Shown: in pieces, positions 38,120-48,085 of the stretch
Position numbering within the stretch: position 1 is the first letter of the stretch
Layout of the letters: each line of letters begins with the position of its first letter
Assembly: GCA_963824985.1 (NCBI GenBank)
Contig: CAWGRQ010000024.1
Location: 186,001-250,000 of the forward strand
Length of the DNA: 64,000 bases
Direction: 5' to 3'
Source: JAFNAG01 sp963824985
Lineage (GTDB): Bacteria; Acidobacteriota; UBA6911
Position numbers and translations under genes: made by a program
Notes under the pieces: model-generated
Database searches by the model: none
Seen by the model: only the letters and a program-made list of their open reading frames with translations
What the model was told of the DNA's origin: nothing

Positions 38120-38190
38120 GGACACGGCCTTTGGGCGCAAAAGCCCTGCACGCGGATCCGATCATCAACGATCCGCGTGCATCCGTGTCC
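38120..38190. repeat. Nested palindrome, CACGCGGATC hairpin
   Basis: TGCACGCGGATC (38147-38158) pairs perfectly with GATCCGCGTGCA (38170-38181); outer arms GGACACGG (38120-38127) and CCGTGTCC (38183-38190) also pair. It resembles the repeats at 1310 and 60797 in wording. It follows the truncated gene at 37607 and begins the gene-poor stretch 38096-39504. Confidence 0.65.
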
Positions 38191-38360
38191 CAAAAGCTTT
38201 CCGGGATGGGCGGGTTCCGGCATCCTCTGTGTCGGCTGCCCGGTGCCGGACCTGAGTATGTAGCGGAATGATAGGGAATTGCTTTGAAGGGGATGCGTGA
38301 GGATCGTGCAAGCAAGCGGCGAGGAGCAGGGAAATTTCCCCGATTTCCGGCGGAAAGCTG

Positions 38361-38456
38361 GTGCCGCGCGCGTGAGAAGTGGTCCTCGACCAGGCGATAC
38401 AGTGGCGAGGCCTGGGCATTTCGCGGCCGGTAGACTCCCTGGGGCAGGCATTGCAC
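38361..38456 (-). pseudogene. IS91-family transposase N-terminal remnant
   Basis: One minus-strand frame reads VYRPRNAQASPLYRLVEDHF, close to the YRPRxxxxSPLYRLVEDHF block at the N-terminus of IS91-type transposases. Similarity stops after about 25 codons and no zinc-finger or catalytic Tyr region follows. A short decayed piece. Confidence 0.4.
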
Positions 38457-38641
38457 ATAGGATCTAACTGCCCAGGGCCTCGGGCGGCCAACAAAATGTC
38501 AAGTCTGTTCAGATCGACGCCGAGGAACCGAAAGGCCGGCGACCGAACTGCGGACCTGGAATGACTTGATCAAGATCGCAACAGATCTGAGGGAGGGCAG
38601 GATGCCTGCCATTGATCCGTCCCGCCCCGTCCACCGGGCAA

Positions 38642-38884
38642 CTACTTTGTTCCCGGTTTTATTTTGGTGGATTTGCTTTCCCCCATGGGCATCCAGTTTT
38701 TGCCGTCGGCCGAAAGCTCGGATTTTCCGGAAATGCTCATCCCATCAGGAGCAAATACCGCGGTCCCCCTAACCTTGTACTGTTTGTCACCCATGAATTG
38801 AGTTCCGGAAAAATTCATCGTGTTGCCGTCCAAAGAATAGGTGACGGCCATTGCAGAAGAAGCCGAGTGATATTGATTTGGCAC
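38642..38884 (-). pseudogene. Fragment of a small beta-rich (DUF1579-like) protein
   Basis: 80 codons starting at GTG: AVTYSLDGNTMNFSGTQFMG, then GTAVFAPDGMSISGKSELSA and DGKNWMPMGESKS. Alternating beta pattern and WxPMGE ending suggest the C-terminal half of a lipocalin-like or DUF1579-type protein. The 5' part is missing, so either a fragment or an unusually short gene. Confidence 0.4.
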
Positions 38885-39127
38885 ATATCAATTCCTGCTA
38901 GATCAAGAAACGGCGGTATCGCATATCGTACATGTGCCCGATCCTGCTTCATTGATGCTGGGCTGAGGAGACTTATTTGTCCGATTCCGTACCCCGGATT
39001 TTATGCCTGCCGAGGGAAATATGCTAAGCGATTCGGCTCAAAAAACGCAACCCAGACGCAACCAAAGGCGATAATCTGAGGTGGGCAAAAATGCGTTTCC
39101 TGTAAGGGGTTTATTATGAATGGTTTA

Positions 39128-39165
39128 TGGTGGAGCTGGTGAGGATCGAACTCACGACCTCCTGA
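39128..39165 (-). other. 3' end of a tmRNA/tRNA gene without its 5' part (probable attachment-site relic)
   Basis: Read on the minus strand, this segment has a perfect T-arm (GTGAG, loop TTCGATC, CTCAC), the acceptor strand CAGCTCC and ACCA. The CAGCTCCACCA ending is the usual 3' end of tmRNA. The complementary 5' acceptor (GGAGCTG or GGGGCTG) is not found within several hundred bases on the minus strand. Such 3'-end copies are left where integrative elements insert. Confidence 0.55.
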
Positions 39166-39477
39166 CTGCCAGATAGTTTCCCCTGTTGATTCCACAAGGC
39201 TTGCCTCAAAACACCGCAGAAATTCACCCTTTTCCCTGACTTTGCTGTTGGCAGACGCAACCGAAAACGCAAATCGGGCGCAAATGGCGAACGGTCAACC
39301 CGGCATATGTTCATGAGGTAGAAGTGTGAGTAAGGAAGTTTCGCGGCCGGATTTCGGGATGAGATGTATGCCTCCGTGTGTGATGAAGGCGGACCTTGGC
39401 AGCTTCTTGAAGCTTGAGTTAGGAGCTGTCCATAGAGGGATCCCACCACAGATCGAGCAATCGCTGCCGTTGACTGA

Positions 39478-39495
39478 GTAGCATAATTGTGCTAC
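39478..39495. promoter_or_regulatory. Operator-like palindrome upstream of the AbrB-Doc pair
   Basis: GTAGCATAATTGTGCTAC is an 18-bp palindrome with one mismatched pair, ending 9 nt before the antitoxin ATG. TTGACT at 39470 may be a -35 box. Swapped-hairpin AbrB/MazE antitoxins bind such palindromes to repress their own operon. Confidence 0.55.
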
Positions 39496-39504
39496 CTTGA
39501 GGAC

Positions 39505-39732
39505 ATGGTCAAAGCCATTACACTGCGCCGGGTCGGAGGCTCGGTCAGCGCCACGTTACCCAAGGACATGGCCGACCGGTTGCATCTGGAGCCTGGCGAT
39601 CCCGTCCTGGCAATCGAGACCGATCGAGGTGTCTTGCTCACGCCTTACGATCCCGCGACGGAGCGCGCGCTGGAAGCGGCCGCCAAAGCCGCAAAGAAGT
39701 ATCGCAACGTTCTCCGGCAGCTGGCCAAATAG
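39505..39732 (+). CDS. AbrB/MazE-family antitoxin
   Basis: A 75-residue swapped-hairpin DNA-binding protein: KAITLRRVGGSVSATLPKDM and LEPGDPVLAIETDRGVLLTPY are the AbrB core, and the helical tail ERALEAAAKAAKKYRNVLRQ would neutralise the toxin. GAGG precedes the ATG. The toxin gene starts 2 bp downstream. Confidence 0.85.
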   Translation: MVKAITLRRVGGSVSATLPKDMADRLHLEPGDPVLAIETDRGVLLTPYDPATERALEAAAKAAKKYRNVLRQLAK

Positions 39733-39734
39733 CC

Positions 39735-40139
39735 ATGGCATCGAAAGGAACCGAGCCCAATTGGCTGTCCAGGACGGTTCTTGATGCCATTCACACGGAC
39801 CAGATCCGTGAGCACGGCGGCATGCTGGGGATTCGCGACGAAAACGCCCTCGAATCAGCCCTGATTCGGCCTCAACACAAGTGGCGCTATGAGGAATGTA
39901 CGGATCCTGCGTCGCTCGCAGCCGCATACGCGTTCGGCATCGCTCGAAATCATCCATATAACGACGGCAACAAACGAGTCGCGCTCGTGGCCATGCTGGC
40001 CTTCCTTGCGATCAACGATCAGGATATAAATGCCGGGGATGACGATGTGTTGACCACAATACTCGCCTTGGCCGCCGGCCACATCGCGGAAGCAGAGCTT
40101 GCCGCATGGCTTCGTGTTCGAATGGTTTCTATCGAATAG
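39735..40139 (+). CDS. doc: Doc-type Fic toxin (death-on-curing family)
   Basis: A 134-residue Fic-fold protein with the Doc-style motif HPYNDGNKRVA (His for catalysis, Lys in place of the second Gly-Arg of AMP-transferring Fic). Doc phosphorylates elongation factor Tu and arrests translation. The N-terminus includes IREHGGMLGIRDENALESAL, normal for the family. Its antitoxin is AbrB-type rather than the classic Phd. Confidence 0.85.
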   Translation: MASKGTEPNWLSRTVLDAIHTDQIREHGGMLGIRDENALESALIRPQHKWRYEECTDPASLAAAYAFGIARNHPYNDGNKRVALVAMLAFLAINDQDINAGDDDVLTTILALAAGHIAEAELAAWLRVRMVSIE

Positions 40140-40450
40140 AAAGTCTCGATGCATGCGCTCGATGATGAAGAGATCAAAGTTCTGCCTTGCGACTCTGAGC
40201 AAGGATCCATTATCGAGTCCGGCCCTGCAAGATTCAGGCTTCACAGGGCTGTCTATGGCGAATTGATAAGAAGAGGATTGTACCGAAGACGGATTTCAGT
40301 GGGGCTGGGGATTTGGCTTCTATTGCGTGCCACCATGGAGCAAGTTCTTCCGATCGCGACACAAGGAGCATAATTTATGCGGAGTTGTCTCCGGAATGGT
40401 CGCGATACTGAAATCATCCCGCACAATGTCATGCGAGAGTTTATGAGATA
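40140..40450. other. Gap between doc and the transposase without a convincing gene
   Basis: A 74-codon frame at 40149 has no Shine-Dalgarno site and no recognisable pattern. Terminal inverted repeats of the adjacent insertion sequence could not be identified. Confidence 0.4.
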
Positions 40451-41539
40451 TCAGGCAGCCTCGGGTGTCTGATACAGGCCACGGCAGTGGGATTGCCATC
40501 GGTAGGCGCGGAGGTCTGCGAGCGGACGTGACGGCCTCGCGTCCTGATCTGGTGTCCGACCCTGCAGTGAGTTAAGCGTACGATGGCCGTTGTAGTAATC
40601 CTGGAATTCGAGCAACTTGTTTTCGAGATCAGCGGTCGTCCAGAATAGCGTTCGGTCCAAATATTCACGGCGAACGGTCCCGATGAGCCGTTCCACGAAC
40701 GGATGAGAAAGAGGAACATAAGGGGTTGTCTTGATTTCGTCGATCGCGAGGATCCTGAGATTGGCTTGCCATTGAGCAAACCGAAAGAGCGGATCATGAT
40801 CGGAACTGAGGTACTTTGGCAACGTCCGTTGACGGACAATGGCGCGATGGAACATCCGGCAGAGAGCTACACCGTCGACCGTTCCGGCATGCACCCCAAA
40901 CCCGATGATCCTGCGCGTGTATTGATCCATGACGACGAGGATCCAGTGAGTCCGCAAGGTTGCCGACTCGCAGCGAAACAGGTCGATACTCCAGAGACTG
41001 TCCTTGAGGTGACCGATGAAAGTCAGCCAGGAGGGACCGCCGGAATGTGGCACGGGTCGGTAATGGGCGGCCAGGACGCGCCGGACCATGTCTTTATCGA
41101 TGGAGATGCCGAAAGCCAAGGCAACTTGCTGAGCGATTCGCGGGCAGCCCCAGGATGGATTGCGCCCTTTTGTGGCGACTATGGCATGGATGAGTTCTTT
41201 GGAGGGTCCCTTTGGACCGGGCTTACCCCTGCGCTTGGACGAAAACAGTATGTGGTACTTTCGGTTTTTGAGGGCTCGGTGAAGGTTCAGCAAGGTTGAT
41301 GGTTTCAGCACAATTGCAGAACGGATCAGGCGGGTAGGCCGCATGAACAGGGCGCACAATCCTGCGACGAAACGATCGGATGCCCCAAGATTCGGCGCTC
41401 GCTGGTGGGATCGATTCAAGATCAACAGTTGATGCTTGACGAGAACGGACTCGGCGACTGCGGAACGGATGCCGCCCGGACCCAGAAGCCGGGCAAGAGT
41501 AACGATGGTGTGGACGAAAAGGATGACGAGATCGCGCAT
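40451..41539 (-). mobile_element. DDE integrase-core transposase (IS3/IS481-like), intact
   Basis: 362 residues. An N-terminal helical part (LVKHQLLILNRS) and a helix-turn-helix (NPSWGCPRIAQQVALAFG) precede the rve integrase core. The acidic triad is WSIDLF, LSSDHDP and HPFVERLIGTVRREYLD. The C-terminus YYNGHRTLNSLQGRTPD is typical. The gene is full length and without frameshift, unlike its neighbours. Clear terminal inverted repeats or target duplications were not found, so element ends are undefined. Confidence 0.85.
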
Positions 41540-41640
41540 ATCTCTATTCTAACAAATCCCGGAAATGCCTGAGGTTGCGTCAGAATTAGCAATTCGCCAG
41601 GCACAGCCTACAGCCTGAACGGCTACAGCCTGCAAGGGGG

Positions 41641-43074
41641 CTAACCTTTGCGCGGCCGGTAGATGTGGGTGCTCTGGCCGAAAAACACCTCCGCGGCTTC
41701 CATGATCGTTTCCGACAGCGTCGGGTGCGGGTGGATGCTGAGCATGACATCGGAGGCAAGCGCTCCCATTTCGACCGCGAGCACCCCCTCGGCAATCAGT
41801 TCTCCCGCGCCCGGTCCGACAATCCCCATGCCCAGAACCTGTCCGCTTTCCGGATCCACGATCAGCTTGGTCACTCCGTCCTGGCGGTCAAGGGTAATGG
41901 CTCTGCCGGAGGCGGCCCAGGGGAATCTCAGAACCTTGACCGGGCGGTTTTCCGCCCTGGCCTGCGCCTCCGAAAGTCCGCACCAGGCAACTTCAGGATC
42001 CGTGAACACCACCGCCGGAATCGCCCGGGGCTCGAAGGCGACCTTGCGTCCGGCGATGACCTCGGCGGCGATGCGCCCCTCATGGGTCGCCTTGTGCGCC
42101 AGCATCGGTTCGCCGGCAACATCGCCGATCGCCCAGATGTCGGGATCGTTCGTGCGGCGCTGTGCATCCACTCTTACAAAGCCGCGCGCGTCGAGTTCAA
42201 CCCTCGTTTTGCCAAGGCCGGGAATTTCGGAATTGGGCTTGCGTCCCACGGAAACCAGGACGGCCTCATAGAGCCGTCCGGAGGCGGCTTCGTCCTTGCC
42301 CCCCTCGAATTGCGTCCGTATGCCGCCGGCTTCTTCGGTCATCCCCACCACCCTGGTGTTCAGAAGCACCGCACTGGAAGACACCTTCCAGGCGCCGCGC
42401 AAGAATCGACACCAGGTCACGGTCCGCCCCGGGAAGCAGGCCCGGCGTCATTTCCACCACTGTAACCTGGGCGCCCGAAAGCCGCATACACCGACCCCAA
42501 TTCCAGGCCGATGTAGCCGCCCCCTACAACCAGCAGCGTCTTTGGGATATTCTCGAGTGCCAGAGCGGCGCTTGAATCCCACAACCGCGGACTCTGAAGA
42601 GACAAGCCCGGCAGCGCGGCCGGGCGGGATCCCGTGGCCAGGATCAGTTTTTTGAACGGCACAACCTCTTCACCGCCTTCAGACTTCGCGATCGTAAGCG
42701 TGCGCGCATCCCGGAAAGAGGCGTGCCCGCGGAGATACCGGACCGATCGCTGCCGGGCCAGCATCCCGAGCCCTCCGGTCAGCCTCCCGATCACCTCGTC
42801 CCTCCAGGAGCGCAGTCTTTCGATGTCGATGCGCGGCTCGGAAAACTCCAGCCCCCACTGCGAGGCGCGGCGCGCGATTCTCGATGACGCCGACGGCATG
42901 CAGCAGGGCCTTGGAGGGAATGCATCCCCGGTAGAGACAGACGCCGCCGGGGTTTTCCTCCTCACCGACCAAAATGACCGGCAAACCGAGATCGGCGGAC
43001 ATGAATGCGGCCGCATATCCGCCGGGACCGGCCCCCAGGACCACCAGGGGCTCATTCGTCATCGTGTCGCTCAT
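41641..43074 (-). pseudogene. lpdA: Dihydrolipoyl dehydrogenase (E3) of the PDH operon, at least three frameshifts
   Basis: E3 reoxidises lipoyl groups with FAD and NAD. Pieces in different frames give the whole protein: VVLGAGPGGYAAAF (FAD) and the redox disulfide GGVCLYRGCIPSK; VVGGGYIGLELGS (NAD); AIGDVAGEPMLAHKA; and HPHPTLSETI with the catalytic His. Indels are needed near 42880 (after NRA), near 42487 (GGG for GG before AQVTVVEM) and near 42382 (extra C before SAVLLNT). Catalytic residues are intact. The start at 43074 follows GGAGAG; 43092 is an alternative overlapping the E2 stop. Confidence 0.8.
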
Positions 43075-43088
43075 TGATCTCTCCGCGT

Positions 43089-44409
43089 TCATCCTTCCAG
43101 GGGGAGCAGAAACGGCTGTTCCAGCGCCTTCACGATCCAGCGCAGGAAGCGCGCCGCAACCGCGCCGTCAATCAGCCGGTGATCGTACGAGAGAGCCAGC
43201 GGCAGCATCAGACGGGGCTCGAACGCATCCGGCACCCAGACCGCTTCCTGGCGGGCGCGCGACAGCCCCAGGATGGCCACTTCCGGCGCGTGGATGATCG
43301 GAGCGAACTGCGTCCCTCCGATTCCGCCGAGATTGGTGATGGTGAAGACCGCCCCTTCCAGTTCTTCAAGAGTGATCTTCTTGGTTCGGGCCTTCTCTGC
43401 CAGCCGGACCAGTTCGACCGACAGCTCGAGAATGTTCTTCTTGTCGGCATCGCGGATGACCGGGACGATCAGCCCGCGGTCGGTATCCACGGCCACGCCT
43501 ATGTGACAGTATTTCTTGACCACCACCTGGGCTCTCTCCATATCCAGGCTGGCCGCAAAATCCGGGAAGGCCTTCAGCGCCGAGGCGACTACTTTCACCG
43601 CGATCGCAGTCACCGTCAGCTTGCCGCCGGCGGCCTGGATGTCGCCGGCAAACCGTTGGCGCAGCCGGTCGAGCAGGGTGATGTCGGCGCTGTCGTACTG
43701 GGTCACATGAGGGATCGTCGACCAGGAATAGCTCATGCTCGCCGCGATCTTGCGGCGGATTCCGGTCATGTCCCTGCGCTCCACTTCACCCCACCGGGAG
43801 AAGTCCGGCAGAGGCATCGAGCCGGCTCCGGGTGCGGAAGGGGCCGGCCGAGGCCGCGTTTCTGATGATACCCTTGACGAAGTTCTTGACATCTTCCCCC
43901 AGAATGCGGCCCGCGGGGCCTGAACCCGGCACCTGCTCGATGCTGACTCCAAGCTCCCGCGCCAGCCGGCGAACCGTGGGTGTGGCGGGCACCGGCCGTC
44001 GGGCCGGAGAGGCTTCGACCTCCTTTTCAGGCAGGGGGGACTGCGAATGGGATTGGTATGGTCCCGGGCACGGCGACCGCAGGCCCTTCACCCGAAGCTT
44101 CACGGGCAGTCGTCTTTTCCGGAGCCGGACGCTCCCGGACTTCCGGAGGCATCTGGCGCGCAGATTGGCTGCTCTTCTTCCAGAGTCAGAATCAGCTGTC
44201 CGACTCTTACCTTTTCGCCGACCCGCACATGAATATCCTTGACGACGCCGGCGACGGAAGAGGGGAGTTCAAAGTCAGCCTTGTCGGTCTCGAGTTCCAG
44301 CACGGGTTGGTCGACCGCAATCCGGTCGCCGATCGCCACCATGATCTTGATCAGGTCCGCAGTCTCGACATGTTCTCCAAGTTCCGGAAGCTTTGAACGA
44401 TACGGTCAT
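43089..44409 (-). pseudogene. aceF: Pyruvate dehydrogenase E2 (dihydrolipoyl acetyltransferase), about four frameshifts
   Basis: Order of parts: lipoyl domain with lipoyl-Lys in ETDKADFE, Ala/Pro linker, peripheral-subunit-binding domain (PTVRRLARELGVSIEQVPGS) and catalytic domain with the HRLIDGA motif. An extra A near 44393 splits the start from the lipoyl domain. Two indels near 44175 and 44035 flank the linker, and one near 43850 precedes the catalytic domain. Correcting them gives a normal E2 with a single lipoyl domain. The ATG at 44409 follows GGAGAGG. Confidence 0.78.
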
Positions 44410-44448
44410 GGTTTCCTCTCCGAAAATCGCAACCTCACAACGATTTCA

Positions 44449-47128
44449 TCAGGCCATCATCGGATTGGCTTTGTCGGGATCGATTTCCAAATCGACCATG
44501 GCTTTCCGAACCACATCCGGTTGTATCTCGCCGGCCCGGGCCAATGCGGACAGGGTCGCCAGGGTGATGAACCGGGCGTCGACTTCAAAAAAGTCGCGCA
44601 GGGCTTCGCGCGTATCACTGCGCCCGAAGCCATCCGTCCCCAGGGAAACCAGGGGCCGCGGCATCCAGCGAGAAATGGAATCGGGCAGCGCCTTGACATA
44701 ATCCGAGGCCGCCACCAGGACTCCCGGTTCATCGGCCAGACGGGCGGTGACATACGGCACGCGCGGTTGTTCCAGCGGATGGAGCAGATTCCAATGCTCG
44801 GCGTCGTGCCCGTCCCGATACAGTTCCTTGTAGCTGGTGACGCTCCACACGTCCGCGGCGACGTCGTATCGTTCTTCCAGTATTGTCCGGGCGCGCAAGC
44901 GCTTCGCGCAGGATGGCGCCGCTGCCGAAAAGCTGGGCCCGGCGCTGTCCGCCTTTGGCTCGGAGGCCTGGTATTTATACATGCCCTTGAGGATTCCGTC
45001 CCTGACCTCACCGGCGGGCATCGGCGGCATCGGATAAAATTCGTTCATGACCGTCAGGTAGTAAAAGACGCTTTCCTGGGCTTCATACATGCGGCGGATG
45101 CCTTCGCGGACGATGACGGCGATCTCATAGCCGAATGCGGGGTCATAGCAGAGGAGGTTGGGCACGGGGTAGGCAAGCAGATGGCTGTGACCGTCCTGGT
45201 GCTGCAGGCCTTCCCCGGCGAGCGTGGTGCGGCCCGCCGTCCCGCCGACCAGGAAACCCCGGCAGCGGGAATCCGCGGCCGCCCAGATCAGATCGCCGAT
45301 ACGCTGAAACCCGAACATCGAATAGAACAGGAAAAACGGGATCGAGTTGATGCACTGGGTGGCGTAAGACGTCCCGGCGGCAATGAAGGATGATATCGAT
45401 CCGGCTTCAGAGATTCCCTCTTCCAGAATCTGTCCATCCTGCGTCTCCCGGTAATAGAGCAGAGTTTCCTTGTCAACGGGTTCGTACAGCTGGCCGGTGT
45501 GGGCGTAAATGCCCACCTGGCGGAAGAGCGTCTCCATACCGAAGGTCCGGGCTTCATCGGGAACGATGGGAACGATGAGCTTTCCGATCGCCGGGTCGTG
45601 CAGCAGCTTCGAAAGCAGGCGGACCAGAATCATGGTGGTGGCCATCTCACGGTCACCGGTCCCATCGTAAAACTCCTCGAAGAGTTCTTCTCCCGGAGCC
45701 GTCAGCGGGCGGCATTTCACCATCCGGCGGGGAACATACCCCCCGAGTTCTTGCCTTCGTTGCTGCAGATATTGCATTTCCGGGCTGTGATCCGGCAGTT
45801 TATGAAACGGGGCTTCGGCAATGTCCTCGTCGGAGATGGGGATGCCGAACCGGGCCCGGAATTCGCGCAACTCCTCCTCATTCATCTTCTTTTGCTGGTG
45901 GGTGATGTTTCTCCCCTCACCGGCCTCGCCGAGCCCGTATCCCTTGATCGTCCGGGCGAGAATGACGCTCGGGGCCCCCGTATGCTCCGACGCGGCTTTG
46001 TAGGCCGCATAGACCTTCGTCGGGGTCGTGGCCGCCGAGCCGCAGTTTGCGGATCTGTTCGTCGGAGAGATGCTTGACCATCTCCAGCAGGCGCGGATCC
46101 TTGCCGAAAAAACGCGTGCGATTGTAGGCGCCGCTTTCCACGCTGTACTTTTGCCACTCGCCGTCCACGGTCTCTTCCATGCGCTGCACGAGCACGCCTT
46201 CCCGGTCCAGGGCCAGGAGGGGATCCCAGTCGCCGCCCCAGATCACCTTGATCACATTCCAGCCGGCGCCCCGGAAGATGGCTTCCAGTTCCCGGATGAT
46301 ATTCCCATTGCCGCGGACCGGGCCGTCGAGTCGCTGCAGGTTGCAGTTGATGACGAAAATCAGATTGTCCAGCTTTTCGCGGGAAGCCAGCGTGATGGCT
46401 CCAAGGCTTTCCGGCTCGTCGGTTTCGCCGTCGCCGATAAAAGCCCAGACCTTGGAATTGGAAGGCTTCCTCAGGCCTCGATCTTCAAGATAGCGGTTGA
46501 AGCGTGCACGATAGATGGCGGTGATCGGCCCCAGTCCCATGGAGACCGTGGGAAACTCCCAAAATTCCGGCATCAGCCAGGGGTGCGGATAGGAGGATAA
46601 TCCTCCCTCAGGGCGCAGCTCGCGCCGGAAGTTCTCCATCTGCTGGACGGACAGGCGCCCCTCCAGAAAGGCCCGGGCATAAATCCCGGGAGCCGCATGG
46701 CCCTGGAAGTAAATGAAATCGCCGTCGGGGTGATTCTTGCCGCGGAAAAAATGGTTGAAGCCGACTTCATACAGCGTGGCGGTGGAGGCATAGGTCGAAA
46801 TGTGGCCGCCGATCCCGGCCGCCAGGCGATTCGCACGCACGACCATCGCCAGGGCGTTCCAGCGCACCAGGCTCTTGATGCGGCGCTCGATGTCCCGGCT
46901 CCCCGGATAGGGCGGCTCCTGGTCGGCAGAAATGGTGTTTACATAGGGAGTGGTCGCCGAGTAGGGGAGCCGGACGCCGGATCCCTGGGCGCGGATCTGC
47001 AGCTTGTGCAGCAACCGGGCCGCTCGTTCCCGGCCGCCGGATTCCATGACGTAGTCAAAGGATTCCATCCATTCCCGGGTTTCGACCGCATCCAGTTCCG
47101 TGCCGTTCATCTCCTCACGATCGTCCAT
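44449..47128 (-). CDS. aceE: Pyruvate dehydrogenase E1, homodimeric AceE type, three frameshifts
   Basis: About 893 residues when corrected. The first half has GHISTYASTATLYEVGFNHF, the TPP motif FIGDGETDEPESLG ... VINCNLQRLDGPV, and stops falsely near 45917. An extra C in GGGG at 46022-46025 explains this, after which ...YGLGEAGEGRNITHQQKKM continues. Two compensating indels near 44940 and 44895 put VQL-like QLFGSGAILREAL out of frame. The start at 47128 follows GGAGG. This enzyme decarboxylates pyruvate and acetylates E2, encoded directly downstream. Confidence 0.82.
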
Positions 47129-47182
47129 TTCAAGCCTCCGCAGGAAATACTGAACCAGCAGACACATTCTAGCCCGCATTGT

Positions 47183-47671
47183 TCATGAATGTCTTTCGCA
47201 AAGGAATGAATAACCGCACACCGCACCGGGGCGGAATGCAAGTGTCGATATGCGGATCCTCACCGTTTCCATGCGACCACCAGTGCATTCTCTTATGCTG
47301 ATGAGGAAGAGCGCCCGGTGCGTACCCCGGCCTTTGCGGCAGGCATGGAAATTGGAAATAAATCGGCGCTCGAATATCGGCTCAATCACCCTTGTCACAG
47401 CATGGTGAACGACCCGATCGCGAAATGGCGCCACCGATATCAGGCGGCGCTTCGGCTCGCGCACCTCGAAACACCGATAAGGTCCCGGCTGGCAGGCATC
47501 CCAATCCAGCTCATCCCTCAAGCGGACGATCTCGTTTTCAAGATCGAGGCCAAACCTGGCGACGTCGGCACGATTGCGCTTGCCGGCAGCAGCAGCCTTG
47601 GCGGCAGCGAAAAGATTGTCATAGGAAATGATTTCTTCCCAGAGATTTCCGGTCCGCTTCCTCGGGTCCTC
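47183..47671 (-). pseudogene. DGR-type reverse transcriptase, truncated after its N-terminal region
   Basis: The frame reads GNLWEEIISYDNLFAAAKAA, GKRNRADVARFGLDLE, QPGPYRCFEVREPKRRLISV, APFRDRVVHHAVTRVIEPIF and ACRKGRGTHRAL. This is the conserved N-terminal part of reverse transcriptases found with Avd proteins. The frame then turns into unrelated sequence and stops. No polymerase YxDD region exists before aceE starts 55 bp further. About two thirds of the protein is missing. There is no ATG at the start, and the conserved part begins about 5 codons from the end of the conserved Avd region. Confidence 0.7.
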
Positions 47672-48015
47672 GTGGACGATTTTTGCCAGCCGCCGGCCAT
47701 CCTGCCGACTTCCTCGAGCCGCTCCGCGGCAAATGCATATGAGTCGTGCGAAATCAGCTTCAGGCCCTTGCTCAGGTGCAGCAGATAGCGGGTGCAATTG
47801 ATCTGTCGGGCGGCCTGGCGCAGCGGCTCGCGTTTGTCGGAGCTATAGGCTGCGTCAACAAGATGCAGCAGCAGATCCAGGCCGCTTGCTACCAGCCGAT
47901 CGCCAATGCTGAAGCGATACGACCGGGGGAACTTCTCCGCTTTGGGAAGCAGCCACAATGCGAAGTCGTATGCCTTGGTGACGATGACGGCCGGATCATG
48001 CACCTGTTCAACCAT
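47518..48015 (-). CDS. avd: Avd-like four-helix-bundle accessory protein of a DGR
   Basis: The conserved part (about residues 10-113) reads YDFALWLLPKAEKFPRSYRF, SIGDRLVASGLDLLLHLVDA, REPLRQAARQINCTRYLLHL and EEVGRMAGGWQ. This is the four-helix Avd/S23-like family that binds the DGR reverse transcriptase and its template RNA. The open frame continues to 47518 through reverse-transcriptase sequence in another frame, so its natural stop was probably lost when the two genes were joined. It starts 70 bp after the target gene's stop. Confidence 0.78.
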   Translation of the reverse strand: MVEQVHDPAVIVTKAYDFALWLLPKAEKFPRSYRFSIGDRLVASGLDLLLHLVDAAYSSDKREPLRQAARQINCTRYLLHLSKGLKLISHDSYAFAAERLEEVGRMAGGWQKSSTRTRGSGPEISGKKSFPMTIFSLPPRLLLPASAIVPTSPGLASILKTRSSA

Positions 48016-48024
48016 CGCAAAAAG

Positions 48025-48047
48025 CCCAGAGGGCTAAAGCCCCCTGG
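48025..48047. other. Hairpin with tetraloop just downstream of the DGR target gene
   Basis: CCAGAGGGC (48026-48034) pairs with GCCCCCTGG (48039-48047) with one mismatch around TAAA. DGRs commonly carry a GC-rich stem with a 4-nt loop just after the variable region that stimulates retrohoming. A simple transcription terminator is the alternative. Confidence 0.45.
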
Positions 48048-48085
48048 ACCCCCAAAGAAAGGGAAAAGGGAAAAGAGTCAAGCGA

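Noticed and set aside
39128..39480. Complete tmRNA or tRNA gene
   Set aside because: Only the T-arm and 3' acceptor are present; no 5' acceptor, anticodon stem or tag-peptide reading frame was found.
40149..40373. 74-codon open frame after doc
   Set aside because: No Shine-Dalgarno site, no recognisable pattern, no conserved neighbour role; likely chance.
45917..46030. TGA that ends the first aceE frame, as a possible selenocysteine codon
   Set aside because: The downstream protein continues in another frame, and an extra C in GGGG at 46022-46025 explains it fully.
47180..48085. Template repeat of the DGR
   Set aside because: Both strands were read for an adenine-rich version of the GGSW...YGFRV segment; none is present here.
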